Source of the DNA: Monosporascus cannonballus
Taxonomy: Eukaryota > Ascomycota > Sordariomycetes > Xylariales
Length of the DNA stretch: 64,000 nt
Direction: 5' to 3'
Assembly: GCA_004154925.1 (NCBI GenBank)
Contig: QJNS01000157.1
Location: 62,001-126,000 of the forward strand
Shown here: one piece after another, positions 22,254 through 35,400 of the stretch
Layout: each line of letters opens with the position of its first letter
Position numbering within the stretch: the stretch's first letter is position 1
Made by a program: the position numbers and the translations under genes
The notes under the pieces: generated by a model
Seen by the model: the letters and a program-made list of their open reading frames with translations, nothing else
What the model was told of the DNA's origin: nothing
Databases searched by the model: none

Positions 22254-24098
22254 TACAACCTCGCGACTTAAATAAGTTTGCGACTCGTTTTTTAGCACGT
22301 TGCAATAAGAAATTTAATTTAATAAACTATAATATATCAAATTAATTCAAATTAATCGGATTTTTTTTATCGCTGGTCGCCTTTATATTCTTTTCGCAAA
22401 TTCGCGTATTATATCCCGGCTTGCCGCAAATGTTATACTTTCGTTTTTTCGCCTGAGCTCTTTTATAACGATTACTTTTAGCTGCTATTAACTGCGATTA
22501 TTTATTATCATTTTTTTGTAATTATGAAAACTTGTATTTTTTTATAATAAATATCTTTTTTTAAAGCTGTTTATTTTTGGTTTTTCGGCGTTTACTAAGA
22601 ATATAATTCGTTTCGCGTAAATAACCGTTTTTTTTTTCAAAAAAACAACTTTATACAAAAGTATTAAGTTATTTTTTATTAAAAGATTAACCGATTTAAT
22701 TATCTTTGTTAGCGAGCTATCCTGTTAATTTCTAATCTTTTTTTATAAATAGCGTCCGCGTCGAATCGTTTTAATAATATTTCGAAGAGTGTTTATAGAT
22801 GGAGAAATAACGGAGTTGACAGAAGTAAGCGGCGAAATGGTCGGTATACATACAACTGGAATTTCTAATTCGAAAAGAACGCAATAAGGATCGAATAAAA
22901 CAAGTTCCATTTTTGCGAATCCGGATTTAATATTGTTGGTTATCATAACAGCTTTAAACGCGTTGTGAAAGACGACGATAAAATCTTTCTTAGTAATATA
23001 GGTAACGTACTGCTGTATAAAACTTTCGACATAAAATAAATACGCGCGTTTTAATATGAAAAAATAGAATACGTCGAAAAATTAAAGCCGATGGAAGGAA
23101 TAAGCAGGCATATAAAGTGTAATAATATCGTTAGTTTGGCAGTATTTTTTAAATTCGATCGAATAGTCATTTTCGTAACCGTCGAGGATAAAGAAACGTT
23201 TCGAGCTTTTGGGACGCGTTTTAATATACTTATTGAAAAACTTAATCTATTTTAAACCTAGTTTATTTGTTATTTAGCCGTTTTCGCTTACAGTAAACCT
23301 TTAATCTGATAAAAGTAAGTTATCGGCGAACTAACTAAAATTTTTTTTTCTTAGCAAGGATAATAAATAAAAATAAAGCCTAGCTTTAAAGTTAACGGCT
23401 TATATTATTGTAAATTATTTTCGATTTTTTGGTAAGTTTATCGAAATTGTTTACATTTTTTAGCGCTAATAATAATTATGCTTATTATCATAAAAAGCTT
23501 TATTAAAATTTCCGTTTTGTCAAAGTTATAAATATTCTTTTTTGCAATACCGTACTTTGTAAGTATAACTCGGATAAGCTTAAATTATTTCCGAACTATT
23601 TCTAAATTTTTATATAAAATCTTTTGGTAATTTATTTTTTGATTTAAATATATTTCAAAATTTTTTAGCCATTTAATAAAGTTAAATATCTAGTTAATCT
23701 CGATACGTTTCGTACCGCGTTATGTAAGTAACAAATTCGCTATATTTTTAACGTGTTAACGCTGGATAAAAAACGTTCGCGTATCTAGATTAAGGATCCG
23801 TTCGACGATCGATTTCTTTTCGGTCGGCGTCAATTTTCGCAAATTGAGGATAATATCGGCTTAGGCGCGTTTATCGTAATATCGAGCTTTTACGATAGTT
23901 TTAGCGATATCGTATATTGTATTAAGCCTTTTATAACTAAGTTTCGGGGTACGTCTTTTCGCTTAAACGGCTAATTTTATTCTTGTTTTTTTTGTAAAAC
24001 GTTTTGTATTATTAGTATTAAATAATATACATTTAAAGTTGGTAATCGGAATATAAATAAAGAATAAATTGCTAACTTGTTTAAATTGCAAATTTGTA
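22254..24098 (-). mobile_element. Fot1/pogo-type transposon, RIP-mutated
   Basis: The 1,845-bp length fits Fot1-like elements. The left end TACAACCTCGCGACTTAAAT and the inverted right end TACAAATTTGCAATTTAAAC form mutated inverted repeats, each bordered by TA (22,252-22,253 and 24,099-24,100). Inside, on the minus strand, is a broken pogo-family (DDE_1) transposase. Confidence 0.82.
22600..24010 (-). pseudogene. Fot1/pogo transposase remnant
   Basis: In order on the minus strand: RADIILNLRKLTPTEKKSIV (end of the CENP-B-type DNA-binding part, near 23,800-23,880), YNFDKTE (near 23,510-23,530, the first catalytic Asp motif FDETG with E-to-K and G-to-E changes), SSKRFFILDGYENDYS (near 23,170-23,215, second catalytic Asp intact), and YVTYITKKDFIVVFHNAFKA plus NNIKSGFAKMELVLFDPYCV (22,860-23,030), the usual C-terminal part. 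Numerous stops and frame breaks make it inactive. Confidence 0.85.
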
Positions 24099-24100
24099 TA

Positions 24101-25385
24101 ATATATTAGTTTATATTTTAACCACTTTATTTAATACATATTATTATGGTATTATTAACTTAAAACGAAATTACTTAAAAGGTTTTGTAAAATTTAATTA
24201 TAATATAGTATTATTATAATTAAATAGCTTTATAAATATAATTGTAAAAATAAAAAATATTTTTGATTAATTTTATTATTTGAAATAAAAACGTTTAAAA
24301 CTTTTCAACAATATATTTTATATTAATATAGTAATAAAATAGTTCTAGAATTTTTGATAAATTAGTTAAAAAATAAATATTATAATCTAATATCTTTAAT
24401 ACATCTAGAAATAGTTAAGATAAGTGGAGTAGAAAAAGATAGATTATGTAATAGGATTATTAAAATTGTTACGAGATTTACAATACTTAAAATTATTAGA
24501 ATTATTACGAAATTTTATTAATTTAGTAAAAAACTAATAGTAGTTATCGAATAAAATAGGTTTATTATTTAAATCTGTAATAATTATATATTGTAAAGTC
24601 TTGTTTAGTGAAACTGTTAAATTTTAAACAATACCTTTTCAATAAAGATATTAACCAATATCTAACTTTTGATTGTTATATAACTTTACAATAAACTTAA
24701 AACATTTGAACAAATATTTTAATAAGTTATATATTAAATAGCGGATATTTTAATATATACTGTTTCGTTAAGAGATAAAGCTAAAAAACTTTAACGTTAT
24801 AACAAAAGAAAAACTTTAAATTTTTTTAAACGTAAATATATTTCCGTTTTCAGGCTTAAACTGATTTATAAATCGGACTTTTATTACAATACCTTTTCTT
24901 AAAGAAAATACTCTAAATTAATCCAAATTAATAATGAAAAATTATTTGAAAAACATTGAAATCGATTTAAACAAAGTTATTAAGTTTTTTTCCCCGATTA
25001 TATAAATGTTAAAAAAGAGTTAAAAATAAATTTCGAAAACCTGAATAAAAGGTCAACGATAATATAAAACACTTTTTATTTATAACAAAAATCATTTAAT
25101 TCGAAATATATTATTATTTTTCGAAATTGCATAAATGAAATAAAATAGACCGAGGATAAAAGCAATATTTTAACCGATATATTTTATACAAGATTAAAAA
25201 ATAAAAGTAAAAATAAAATTAATATATTTTTAAATTTTAAATTTTAAACACGATATACTACGAAAATTAGGAAAATTAATCTTAAATTACGCTAATACAA
25301 TTTAAAAAAACATAATATATTTTAAAGTTTAAAGTTTAATCAGTTAGTTACAAAAAAACACGAAACGTGCTTTTTATATTATATA
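24101..25385. other. Unassigned AT-rich repeat-derived sequence
   Basis: Saturated AT-rich DNA, A-rich on the plus strand towards its right side. No domain or end could be identified; it may be the 5' part of the retroelement whose reverse transcriptase lies at 27.6 kb. Confidence 0.4.
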
Positions 25386-25509
25386 TGTTACGGTACAAAA
25401 GCATAAGAGTCTAGCTATTACACTACTAAAAGTAGAACCTTGTCAGCTCGAGCACTAATCGTCTTGTTCTGCTCTATATACCTACTAGATGCCACTTAAG
25501 ACTGTAACA
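25386..25509. repeat. Solo LTR (124 bp) with ATATA duplication
   Basis: GC-richer island starting TGTTACGG and ending CTGTAACA, flanked on both sides by ATATA (25,381-25,385 and 25,510-25,514). TG...CA ends and a 5-bp duplication fit a solo LTR or a tiny non-autonomous LTR element. The duplication lies in AT-rich DNA and is weak evidence on its own. Confidence 0.65.
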
Positions 25510-25514
25510 ATATA

Positions 25515-28113
25515 GAATAATATTAAAACTTATAAAACTAGAAACCATTTAACGCAAAAATAAAAATTAAGTTAAGTATTATAATTACGACAAAACAAAG
25601 TATTACTAAAATACTTATAAAGAACTTTAATAACGAAAAAATTGCATTTTTATTTTAAAAAGGTGGTGAATTAAGTTAAATAAAAACTATTTAATAAAAA
25701 TAAATAATTCTTTACTATAATATAAATTTAATACAAACAGAGGTTATTTTCATAGAATGTCTAATAAAAATACAAATGATTAAGATGTTAATTTAAAAGA
25801 TATTTAAAAATAATAAAATGCTTTAAAAAATAAAAACAATATTAAAAATAACCGAAAAATATTAATATAAAGTCCTATTTTAATACGGTAAACTCTACGC
25901 CGTATATTATAAATAACGGAAATGTTTAATATGTAGCAATTTTATAAAAAATCTATTTATTAAGGTATTATACGCAAATATTAGAGTTTTTAGATTTTTC
26001 TTAACTAAACTATAAGAAATAAGATAAATAAATAACAATGTCGATATTTTCGACTTATTAATCTATAAAATAAATTTAACAAATGAATAAGTCTATAAAA
26101 TTAATAGTAAATAATGATATCTATAAATTCTTTTATATTTGTACGATAAATATAATTATTAGTTTACGAAAAAATTATTTTAATATCTCGTAAAAATATT
26201 ACTAAAGAGCTATTACGAATTTTAATTTCAATTCACATTTATTATAAACTTTAAAAATATTAAAAAATATAAAAACGAAAATTCTTATTTTTATCCGAAA
26301 GATATTAAAAGATAATATCGATTTAATATAATAAAATATTATATAAAAAATAAATAGTTAATTATTTTAAAAGATTGTTGAAATTCAAAAATATTTAATA
26401 GAATTCAAGTCGTAAATTCATCGTTACAAACGATAAATATAATAATTTAACGGGTTATATATAGAAATATAAAAATATTTCACAATTTTAAAAAAGGTTA
26501 ACAAAACTAGATTATTTATAAAAAAGCTATAAGATAATAAAATTTAAAAAATTAGAAGATATTTCTAAAAAGACGTTTAAACGCAACGATACAAACTATT
26601 AATAACTTTATTACTTATAAATATTAAAATATATTAATATATTATAATAAAGAATTACAGAATTTTAAGCAGAAATTATAATATATATTATATTATTTAA
26701 AAAAATTAAACTGTTACGAAAGTCTAAGTTAAACCCTGATATAATTACAAATGCCGAAAATTAAAATTTTACTTATAACAAAGAAAAGAAATAAATATAA
26801 AATTAAAATATTTCGGAATTTCTATTTAAACATATTATTAAATAATGAATCTCGATATTGTGTAATTTCAAAAATATGATATAATGTTCGGAACATTATA
26901 AATATATTAATATAAAGCCGTGATTGACGAAGAAATTAAATATATAAAATTTATTTTATAGCTTATTAATAGGCAGAATTTAAACAAACAAAATGTTAAT
27001 ATGTCATAGAAAATAACAATAAATATAGATATAAAATACGATAAAACGTTATTATATTTAAAAAAATTAATATTAAATATAAAGTATTAGGATTATTATA
27101 AAAAAGAAATTTAAGCGAGCAAAAAACTATTTATAATAATAACTTAAAAATTAAAAACTTTATTGCTATATTACAATAATATTATAAAAATAAAGAGATT
27201 TCTAGAAAAAAAGCTTATTTATAAGGTTTTATTCTATGTTCAAATTTAATAAAAACGAATTTTAAGTCTTTAGAAAAACTCTGAAAAATTAGTTATAAAA
27301 ATAAATTCGATTTTCAAAATTACTTATAACATACCACATTTTTATATATAAAAAAGACAACTAAAAATTTTAATTAATTACCGATAATTAAATAATGTTA
27401 TTCTTAATTATTAAATTCAAAATCTGTTTTTATAAAACTTAATAATTTATAGTATTCGATTTTGAAAATAAATATAGTATTATTAAAATGTTTAAAAACA
27501 TATAAATTAAAATCAATTACTGAAATAAAATGCGATTTATTTAAATAATTAATTACGTTAGTAAGATTTACAAAGATATTTATACTTTTTTTAAAAAAAT
27601 AGTAAAATATATATTACGAAAATATATTAACGTAGTATATGTTACTTTGACGATATTTTTATTTTTTTAGAAACGGCAAAAAGTATATACGGAATACGTT
27701 TATAAAAAATTTTAAATGTTATAAAATATCACATTATTATTTAATACTGAATGAATTAATTATATTATATAAAAATAAAACATTTAAAATATACTATTAT
27801 TTCGATATATATTAAAACGGAATATAAAATATTAATATTATTACAAAGTAAGAAACGCCAATTATGGTTTACACTATATAAATACTTTTGGAATTTCTTA
27901 ATTACTATAAGAAAATTATTTTAAATTTGAAAAATATTGTTATATTTTTAATTAAGTTTATTTTAAAAGATTTAAATAAACGAAATAAACATTAAAAACG
28001 TTTTAAGAAAATTATAAATACGATTATTAACGAATTAATATTAATTATACACGATTTAATACGCTTCGTCGAACGAAAACCCGATATTTCGAACTATATA
28101 TTAAGCACAGTAA
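25515..28113 (+). mobile_element. Ty3/gypsy-like retroelement remnant (+ strand)
   Basis: A-rich on the plus strand, heavily mutated. At about 27,637-27,675 a reverse-transcriptase box reads YFDDIFIFLET, with the Asp pair intact. Downstream there is a weak match to the 'TFLGISNYYRK' region that follows RT in gypsy pol (near 27,870-27,915). No LTR of its own could be placed; the element seems truncated on the right by the LTR fragment at 28,114. Assignment to Ty3/gypsy rather than another RT class is tentative. Confidence 0.55.
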
Positions 28114-28406
28114 TATAACGAACCTGTTATACATCTATCTAAAAGTACAAGCAGTATCCGAAACGGGGTCTTGATTTGTAGGTAACAATATAGTGAGGAA
28201 TAATTCAGTAATCTTTGTTCGTTAAAGAGATTTAAAGATTCTTCTTCAATAAGAAAACGATGCCTTTGATTGAAGGCTTAGATTAATAGCTAAAGAACAA
28301 AAACTAAGTAGATAGCTATTTACAAAAGGGATCGATTCGTTATATATTTATTCTTTCCTAAGTGTGTCGTAGATCTATGTAATCTATGTGATCTGATTAA
28401 TCTATC
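28114..28406 (-). repeat. Truncated LTR of the 37.4-44.7 kb gypsy family
   Basis: Matches the first ~290 bp (plus-strand reading) of the 424-bp LTRs at 37,447 and 44,297, beginning TATAACGAACCTGTTATACA. It stops exactly where the copia LTR begins, and the missing remainder is not found on the far side of the copia element. Confidence 0.78.
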
Positions 28407-28571
28407 TGTCAGATATAGGGGGCATCAGTTGTGTTGTTCTATTCAGCTAAGTTGTAGGTGTTATCGCACGCGTACAACTTTAAGTAGCCTAGCTACGAAA
28501 CATATATGAGCCGGTCAGTATGGGATCTTTCCGTATATAGAGAGCGCTCCGCATTTCCCAGTTAGCTAACA
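28407..28571 (-). repeat. Copia LTR (3' LTR for the minus-strand element)
   Basis: Starts TGTCAGATATA, ends AGTTAGCTAACA, and aligns along its length with 33,654-33,814. It is less mutated than the element interior. Confidence 0.85.
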
Positions 28572-31500
28572 TACCCTCTTAACGCCTTAAAGTATTTACG
28601 GCATTAATCGTCACATTTTATCACTTTTTAAAGCTGCAGCTGTCTATTTTATTTTATTTTTAGCGATTAAATCCTTTTAATTAATTAATTTCTTATTTAA
28701 TATAATCTTTAAAGCTTTTCTGCGTTGATTTAAGGCTTTTATAATATTTATTAATTTTAGTTATTTTTTAAAATACCTAAAGGTGTTTCGTAATAAGGTT
28801 TTAATTAATTTATTAATTAATATATTGCATATAATCGTATAATATATTTCGAATAAGTTTTTTTATTATTTTTTATAATTAATAATTATTTATATTTATG
28901 TATTATAATTTTATCTTTAAAAAAGCGACGTCGGCGTTAATTAGCTATATAATCTGTTAATTATCGTACCATATATTTAATGGTCCCGTATCTAGGTCGA
29001 TTTCTAGTTTTTCGATTAAACGAAAACAATATTAGATTTTTTATAGCCTTTATAAAAAATAATAATTCTGTTTTGCTTATAAAAATAATTACTGTATTTT
29101 GTTTATTCGCTCGTTATTTTATTATTTTGCCGAATAGCCTTATAACGTAAGCTTAGGAGTTTTTTTTGATTAATCGTATTATTTACGAAAAAGGTATCAT
29201 TTTAAGTGTTTATCGAATATTTATTTCCGAACTATAACGCTAACGTTTTAATATCAAATAAATATAGTATAGCTTGATTAATAACTTTATAATATAAGTT
29301 ATTCTCGTTTAGATTTAATCGAGCAAATCAAAATACCGCTAAAAATATATCTGGTCGCATATTAATTATAATATATAAAATAAAACCGAATTTGTTTTAA
29401 ATATTTCTTAATTAAGCTTAAATAAGCCGAATTAAGATTCGATAATAGCTTAACGTTTATTATAAGCGTTTTTAGGCAGCTATTTAGATTTTTTTTAGGG
29501 ACTAGATTAACCAGCTTATTTATAAAATAAAATAAAATAATTAAATCTTTTTATTAAGTTTATTTTTAATTACTTTAATCTCGAAAAACCGTTATAAACT
29601 TTTACTACTTATAAAAATATATTATTTTCGGATTTATTAAATTAACCAATTAACGAAATTTTAAACCTTTTTATTATACGTAACAATAATATCGTTTAAG
29701 AAAAAAAAGTACCTCTTAACAAATAAAACAACAAGATTTGTAAGGAATAGAACTTAATTTCAAATTCTTTAATGTACTGGTAAATTTTTTCTACGAAAAT
29801 AAAAGTGATTTCTTTAGTTTATATAATATTTTCCTAATTAGAAATACCTTTTTACGTTATAAATATCCTGAAGGTATCTTTATATATATCTTATAAAGTA
29901 ACGTTGCATTAACGAAACGTTTATAGCGTTATATTATTTAAACTTTAGGTTAAACCAAGTCGCGGCAGCGATCAGAGCTCGAAACGACCTCCTAGTAAAT
30001 GTAGATACGTATATATCGCTATAAGCGTCCTTTAGCTGTTAATCACTTCGTACGATAAAACGGGCCTTGTATTTCTATAACTAGCCGTATTTGTTGAACT
30101 CATAAACGTATATCCATATATACTCTAAGATTTATTTCTCTTTAGTAAAAAACTGATTAATAATTTTCCAAAATTATATCTTTTTATAACTTTATAAATA
30201 AGCATTTTCGGCTTTACGAAATATCTTCTTTAACGAATATATATTTAGCTTTTTATAGCTTTGCGATAGTAACGATAAATTACGCCTATATACCTGGTCT
30301 TACGATCTAAGTATTTTTTTATACGTTTTAGTATTAAACTCTTTTTAATTAAAATGGCGCGTATTTCGGATAATTATTTTCTTTAAATTTCCGTAATTTA
30401 CTGGCCGATTATTGTTCGTACCTATAAAAAAGGTTAAACGTTTTATATTAAATACAGTTTTTTATATTTTGTATTTATTTCGGATAATACCAGTTCAGTA
30501 CGAAATATACGAGGAACTTACGTTTACGACCCGTCAAGTACTTTTGTTTTTTACTGCTATTTTAGGTTAAACAATGTAACAAGAGCCTAAAATTACCTTT
30601 ATTTTTTTCGTCGACGTAATAATCGTAACAATTATTAGAACAAACGCTAACAGCAGTAATAATGTAAAAAACGGAAATAATTCGAATATAACCATTGTAT
30701 AAGGATAATTAATCCTTTATAAATAGACTTATATCTCTCGATTTCGTACGTTTTTTATATTAATATCTTTTTAAAATCAATTTTTTATTTAGCCGATAAC
30801 TAAATTATTCTGTTCAAGTTTTCAGTTTTCTTTTATATATAAAAAGGATAATTATTAGTCTAATTAAATATTTTTACTTTTCGAAATAATTTCTGTAACT
30901 TATATTTTATTAAATTATGTATTTCCAATAATAATAATCTTATTAATTAACAAATTCTAAATCTCGTAAATATTCGTAAATCGGTAACCGACATAATAAC
31001 TTATTTATGATTTAGGATTTAATTTTTAAAATCTTTATTTTTCTAGTAATAATTATTATAACGTAAGTTATATAACTATATACTTATAAATAAGTTTATT
31101 AAAACTTCTAATGAAATACTGTTACATCGTTTTTATATACTTGATAAATATAATAAATTTTATTTAGGCTTTGTTAAAAAAGGTGCATATTTAGGGATAC
31201 GATTATATAGGTATACTATCGCTTTAAAAATATATACGATTAGAAACCAAAATAATTTAACGCTATTTCGTATCATAATTATTTTTTAAATTATATCTTT
31301 TAAACGTTTTGCATCTTTATTTTCAACCTAGGTATATAGTATTAAAGGTTTAAATCTAATATTTAAAAAAGGGAATTAAAATATATTTTTAAGCTCATAA
31401 ATTTTTAAGATTTCGTTATCGCATTTAAATATCTATGAAAATATATTATCCTGGTTTTTTTTAAAAATTTTTAGAAAATATCGGAACGTTATAATTAATA

Positions 31501-33653
31501 TATTTTGCTTTTGACTTTTAAGATAAATATTTTAAATAAATCCTATATATCGATCGGTTGCAAATATAACGTATTTATATTTTTAAGGTTTTTTTATCGA
31601 AATCTGCACAATTAATAGCGATTTTTTATCTTGATTAAAAAGTTCCTTTTCTAGATATACGACGTATTTACTTTTTGGCTTTCGCCTAGCTATATATTTA
31701 GCATTCGACTATTATAGGGCCTTTTAAGCGGACTCTTTTCGTATAGAATTATAACTATGCGATTATTTTGAATCCTAGATATTCTAATTTTAGGTGCCAT
31801 ATAATGCCGTTATTAATTCGTAATAATTTAGTTATTTACGAATTAACGTTTCCTTTATAAATTACTAAAATTATATAAATAATTATGCCGTTAGTAGTTT
31901 TGAAAACGAAATAATTAAATTTATTTTGAATAAAATTATTAATTTTCTGTTACCTTACCAGTAATCTTTTTTTCGGAACTGCTAAAAAAATACCAAGTTA
32001 TATACGAAGCTTTTATAATATATTACGTTATACAAGCGTAACGCTTTCGTACTGCTAAGCCTGCGAAGTACTATATCGACTTTTTCGTATTCTTTAATTA
32101 GAACAAAGTTATTACTTACGTATATTTCGTTACTTTATACGGTTAATTTGAAATTCAAAAATCTGTTAATAAGATTAAAAATATATATCGTTAACTTTAA
32201 GCCCAGAATGGATAAATTTCTTAAAGAGTAAAATAAGGCGTTTAAAGAGTTATGTTAATTAATAATTAAAAAATACGCCAAAATTCATTTTATATTTTTT
32301 AAAATTTAATTTATTTATATAAATATCTTTTCCATGATTTTCGATAAACGGTCAATACTTTGTTTTAAAAATTAATTGGCAGTAATTCGATCTTAGACGT
32401 ATATACTTATTCTATTGTTAAAGCGAAAACCCGTTAAGGGTTTACTAGAGAATGCATAATAATACTGAGATAATATATAGTAAGCGTTTAAATAAGCCTT
32501 ATAACGAATACCTTACAAATTCGATTTTTATCGTTTTTATTTATTAATGTTTCGGTCTATATAAAAACTTCTATAATTATTTCGTTTCGCCTTACGTTCC
32601 GAGATTTTTTCTTATAGTTAAAAATCAATAAACGTAACTTTTTTTTAATCAGGATTATTTTAATTAAAGGCATCTATAAGGGCCTCCTACAACGTCGGAA
32701 ACGTTACCTTGATATTTTGTAATGTAAATATAAGATAGGATATAGCCTAATAATCTAGAAAGTTAATTGCCGCTTTTTAAAAACTAATTATACCATTATT
32801 AATTTCGGCCTTTTTTATTATCTGGAAACTGATAATCTATATACTAATTACAAGGGTTAATATTATGCACAAATCGTTAACTTATCTAATTGTCGTTTTC
32901 GTTTTTGAAATACTATGTCGTTATTTTAAGACCATAGTTCTTTTTATTATTTCATAGTTTATTCGTTTAATTTCTTATTAAATTTCGAAATGTATTTTAA
33001 CGTTTCGCAATATTTTCGTTAAGTCTTGATTAGAAACTTGTTACCGTGCATCTTATTTAATTCGGCCAACTTGGTGTATTATTTTCGTAAGTTCTTTTTA
33101 AAAAAGAAATTCGTTTCTTTAATCGCTAAAAATATTAACTTCAGAACTTATTTCGTTACGTTATTAACGTTTTTACGGAAAGTATCGTATTTTCGATTTT
33201 TTAAAAGTATATGTCGTAAAATCCTAATTATAGACTTATTTACTTTCGGTTGTTATCTTAAAAGTACTTAGTAGATATCTCGTAAAATCAGTTTTTTGGG
33301 TAATTTTTCCAGACGATAAGGACGATAATAAGATGTTAAATCGCGCCGTATAGCGAATTCGTCTTTTGTGATAATAGGTTATATCGAGTTCTATTAGTTT
33401 AATAAGTTACGAAAGTAATTAATCGAGATCGATAAAATCCCAAATCTTTAGCGCGTATGCTTTAAACTGGAATTCGCCCTTAAAGTAATTTCAATTTTTA
33501 AGTTCTTTATAAATAATTAAGGACGTCGATTACACGGCCGATATTATTATTATCAGAGTATATAGATAATTGATATTAATACATAGCATTTAACGTCTTT
33601 GTAATAGCTAATTAATAAATATATATGCGAATTAAGCAAATGAGACTCTTAAT

Positions 33654-33814
33654 TGTCAGATATAAGGGACATCAGTTGTGTTGTTATATTCAGTTAAGTT
33701 GTAGGTGCTTTCGCACGGTACAACTAAGTAGCTTAGCTACGGAACATATATAAGCCGATCAGTATGAAACCTTTCCGTATATAGGAAGCGCTCCGCACTC
33801 CCAGCTAGCTGACA
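33654..33814 (-). repeat. Copia LTR (5' LTR for the minus-strand element)
   Basis: Starts TGTCAGATATA and ends AGCTAGCTGACA. It shares with its partner the core around TACAACT..AAGTAGC and the TATA-containing ACATATAT segment. Confidence 0.85.
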
Positions 33815-33865
33815 GGTTCAGGTTAGATGGCCACTAGTTGATCTGCGCATAAATGAGTCTATCGG

Positions 33866-35400
33866 TTACCTCATCGTGATCAGGACCCCTTTTGGAGGTT
33901 GTGGCTGCGCCTGCGGCGCAGCAGCGGTAACCACAGCTATAACTTCTAATAAAAAAGTATCTGTTAAAGGTTTAATGTATTAACTAAATTTCTTTAAGAA
34001 TTATCTTTCTAAAATAATAAAACCTTTAAAATAAAGCCTAATAACAAGTTATAATTTTTAAAACTTAGTTAATATCGTTTTATATAATTGGTAAAAATTA
34101 TTAATTTTAACTTTTATGATATATATTAAATACGAAATTTCTAATATGATAACTGATATAATTAAACGTAAAATACAAATGTTTATATTTTATAACAGTT
34201 CTAATTTAAATTATAATAAGTAAATAAATATTAATGAAAAATATAACATAAAATTATATTTAATAATTATTATAATTTTTTAAATTTTTTAACAAGTATA
34301 ATAATAATATAACCTTACGAATCGAAATAATAATATGTAAGACTTAATATTATTTATAAAAAACCTCGAAATATACTTTTTATTTAATTTAATACCGATA
34401 ATATATTTAAAAATACATAATAAATATTTTAATTTTTTTAAGCATTTGATTTTTAAAATCCAAACGTTTATTTTTATTTAATATTTTTATCGATTTTCTG
34501 CTAATACAAATCTAATTAATCTATATATTAATATTTTATATATAACCGATAACCTTACAAAAATTTTACGTCGTCGGTTTATTCGCTTTATATTAAACGT
34601 TATGTTTTGTGACGAGCACAATGCGTAGGTTGAACGGAGGCACGGCCCAACAAAGGTTTATATTCAAGGTGAGGAGGGAAGGGGAGAAACAGCTAGCCAC
34701 CAGCGAGGTGGCTGCTCCCTATATACATATGGGTGAGCTCGGGCTAAGGAGCTCGCTCCGTAAGCCCGAGCTGCCCTATAGGCTCTAGCCTGTAACATGT
34801 TTAACGAATAAAGCCGTATTTTGCGGAAAAAGTAAATCGGTACGACATATAATTTAATTTTCGAATATCTTTATGTTTTTTTCGTGACTAAAATAAACTT
34901 TAGAAAATCTTTAAATTTTTAAACTTTTTTGTTAATAACAAATTTAATTATTACTTAAACAATATTATTAATTTAATTAATAAAACAAATAATGAAAGTT
35001 TATATTAATAGTTTTATATTACATTTTTATATTAATATAAGCGAATACGAAAAAAACTTAATTTAAACATATTCAACAATATAATTGTAAAAAATATAGT
35101 TATATTTTTCGAGTTTAAAACTAACATAAAACGATTAATTTTAAATTATTTTCTTATATCTTGTTTTTAAATAATACTATAATTTAGTTATTAGCGACGA
35201 AATATATTTATTGTCAAATTATAAAAAAATCTACATTAAATATATTTATATTCGTAATATACGTTTTATTTTATTGTCTTATATTTAATAATTTGCGTAT
35301 ATAATAATTATTAATCATATTGCAAAAGAAATTACGAAATATAGTAGTTTTTCTTAAATCGATACCTTAATTAAATATAATTATGAAACGAAAATCGATA
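33866..35400 (+). mobile_element. Second copy of the helicase transposon (E2), right end not identified
   Basis: Begins TTACCTCATCGTGATCAGG and follows copy E1 (inverted) through its conserved end and into the helicase region. The match is interrupted by the solo LTR at 34,608-34,797 and resumes at 34,803: GCCGTATTTTGCGGAAAAAG here against GCCGTATTTTATGGAAAAAA in E1. Similarity fades near 35,390. It is more heavily mutated than E1. A matching element end lies far away at 53,702-53,866, but the flanks (TCTATCGG and ATTGGATG) do not match, so the two may belong to different insertions. Confidence 0.75.
34608..34797 (-). repeat. Solo LTR (190 bp) with TGTTT duplication, inserted in E2
   Basis: Starts TGTGACGAGC and ends CCTGTAACA, flanked by TGTTT on both sides (34,603-34,607 and 34,798-34,802). 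In reverse complement it aligns end to end with the 190-bp LTR at 47,892-48,081, of which it is an almost unmutated version (about half GC). Confidence 0.92.

Larger units (their letters stand above)
28407..33814 (-). mobile_element. Ty1/copia retrotransposon, RIP-mutated
   Basis: 5.4 kb bounded by direct repeats of 165 and 161 bp with TGTCAG...TGACA-type ends. On the minus strand a copia Gag-like segment FKAYALKIWDFIDLD lies near the 5' end (about 33,430-33,480). A well-preserved copia reverse-transcriptase segment, KYKARFIVRSD then QLKDAYSDIYVST and RRSFRALIAAAAW (about 29,945-30,080), follows, and an RNase H remnant TDYIAN..RRRR near 28,930-28,965. Order and orientation agree with a minus-strand element of normal copia size. 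The two flanks (CTATC left, GGTTC right) do not form a duplication. Confidence 0.83.

Noticed and set aside
28407..33814. CRISPR-like or satellite array suggested by repeated motifs in the AT block
   Set aside because: The repeats are dispersed transposon ends and LTRs with long, unequal spacings; no regular repeat-spacer pattern or tandem satellite was seen.
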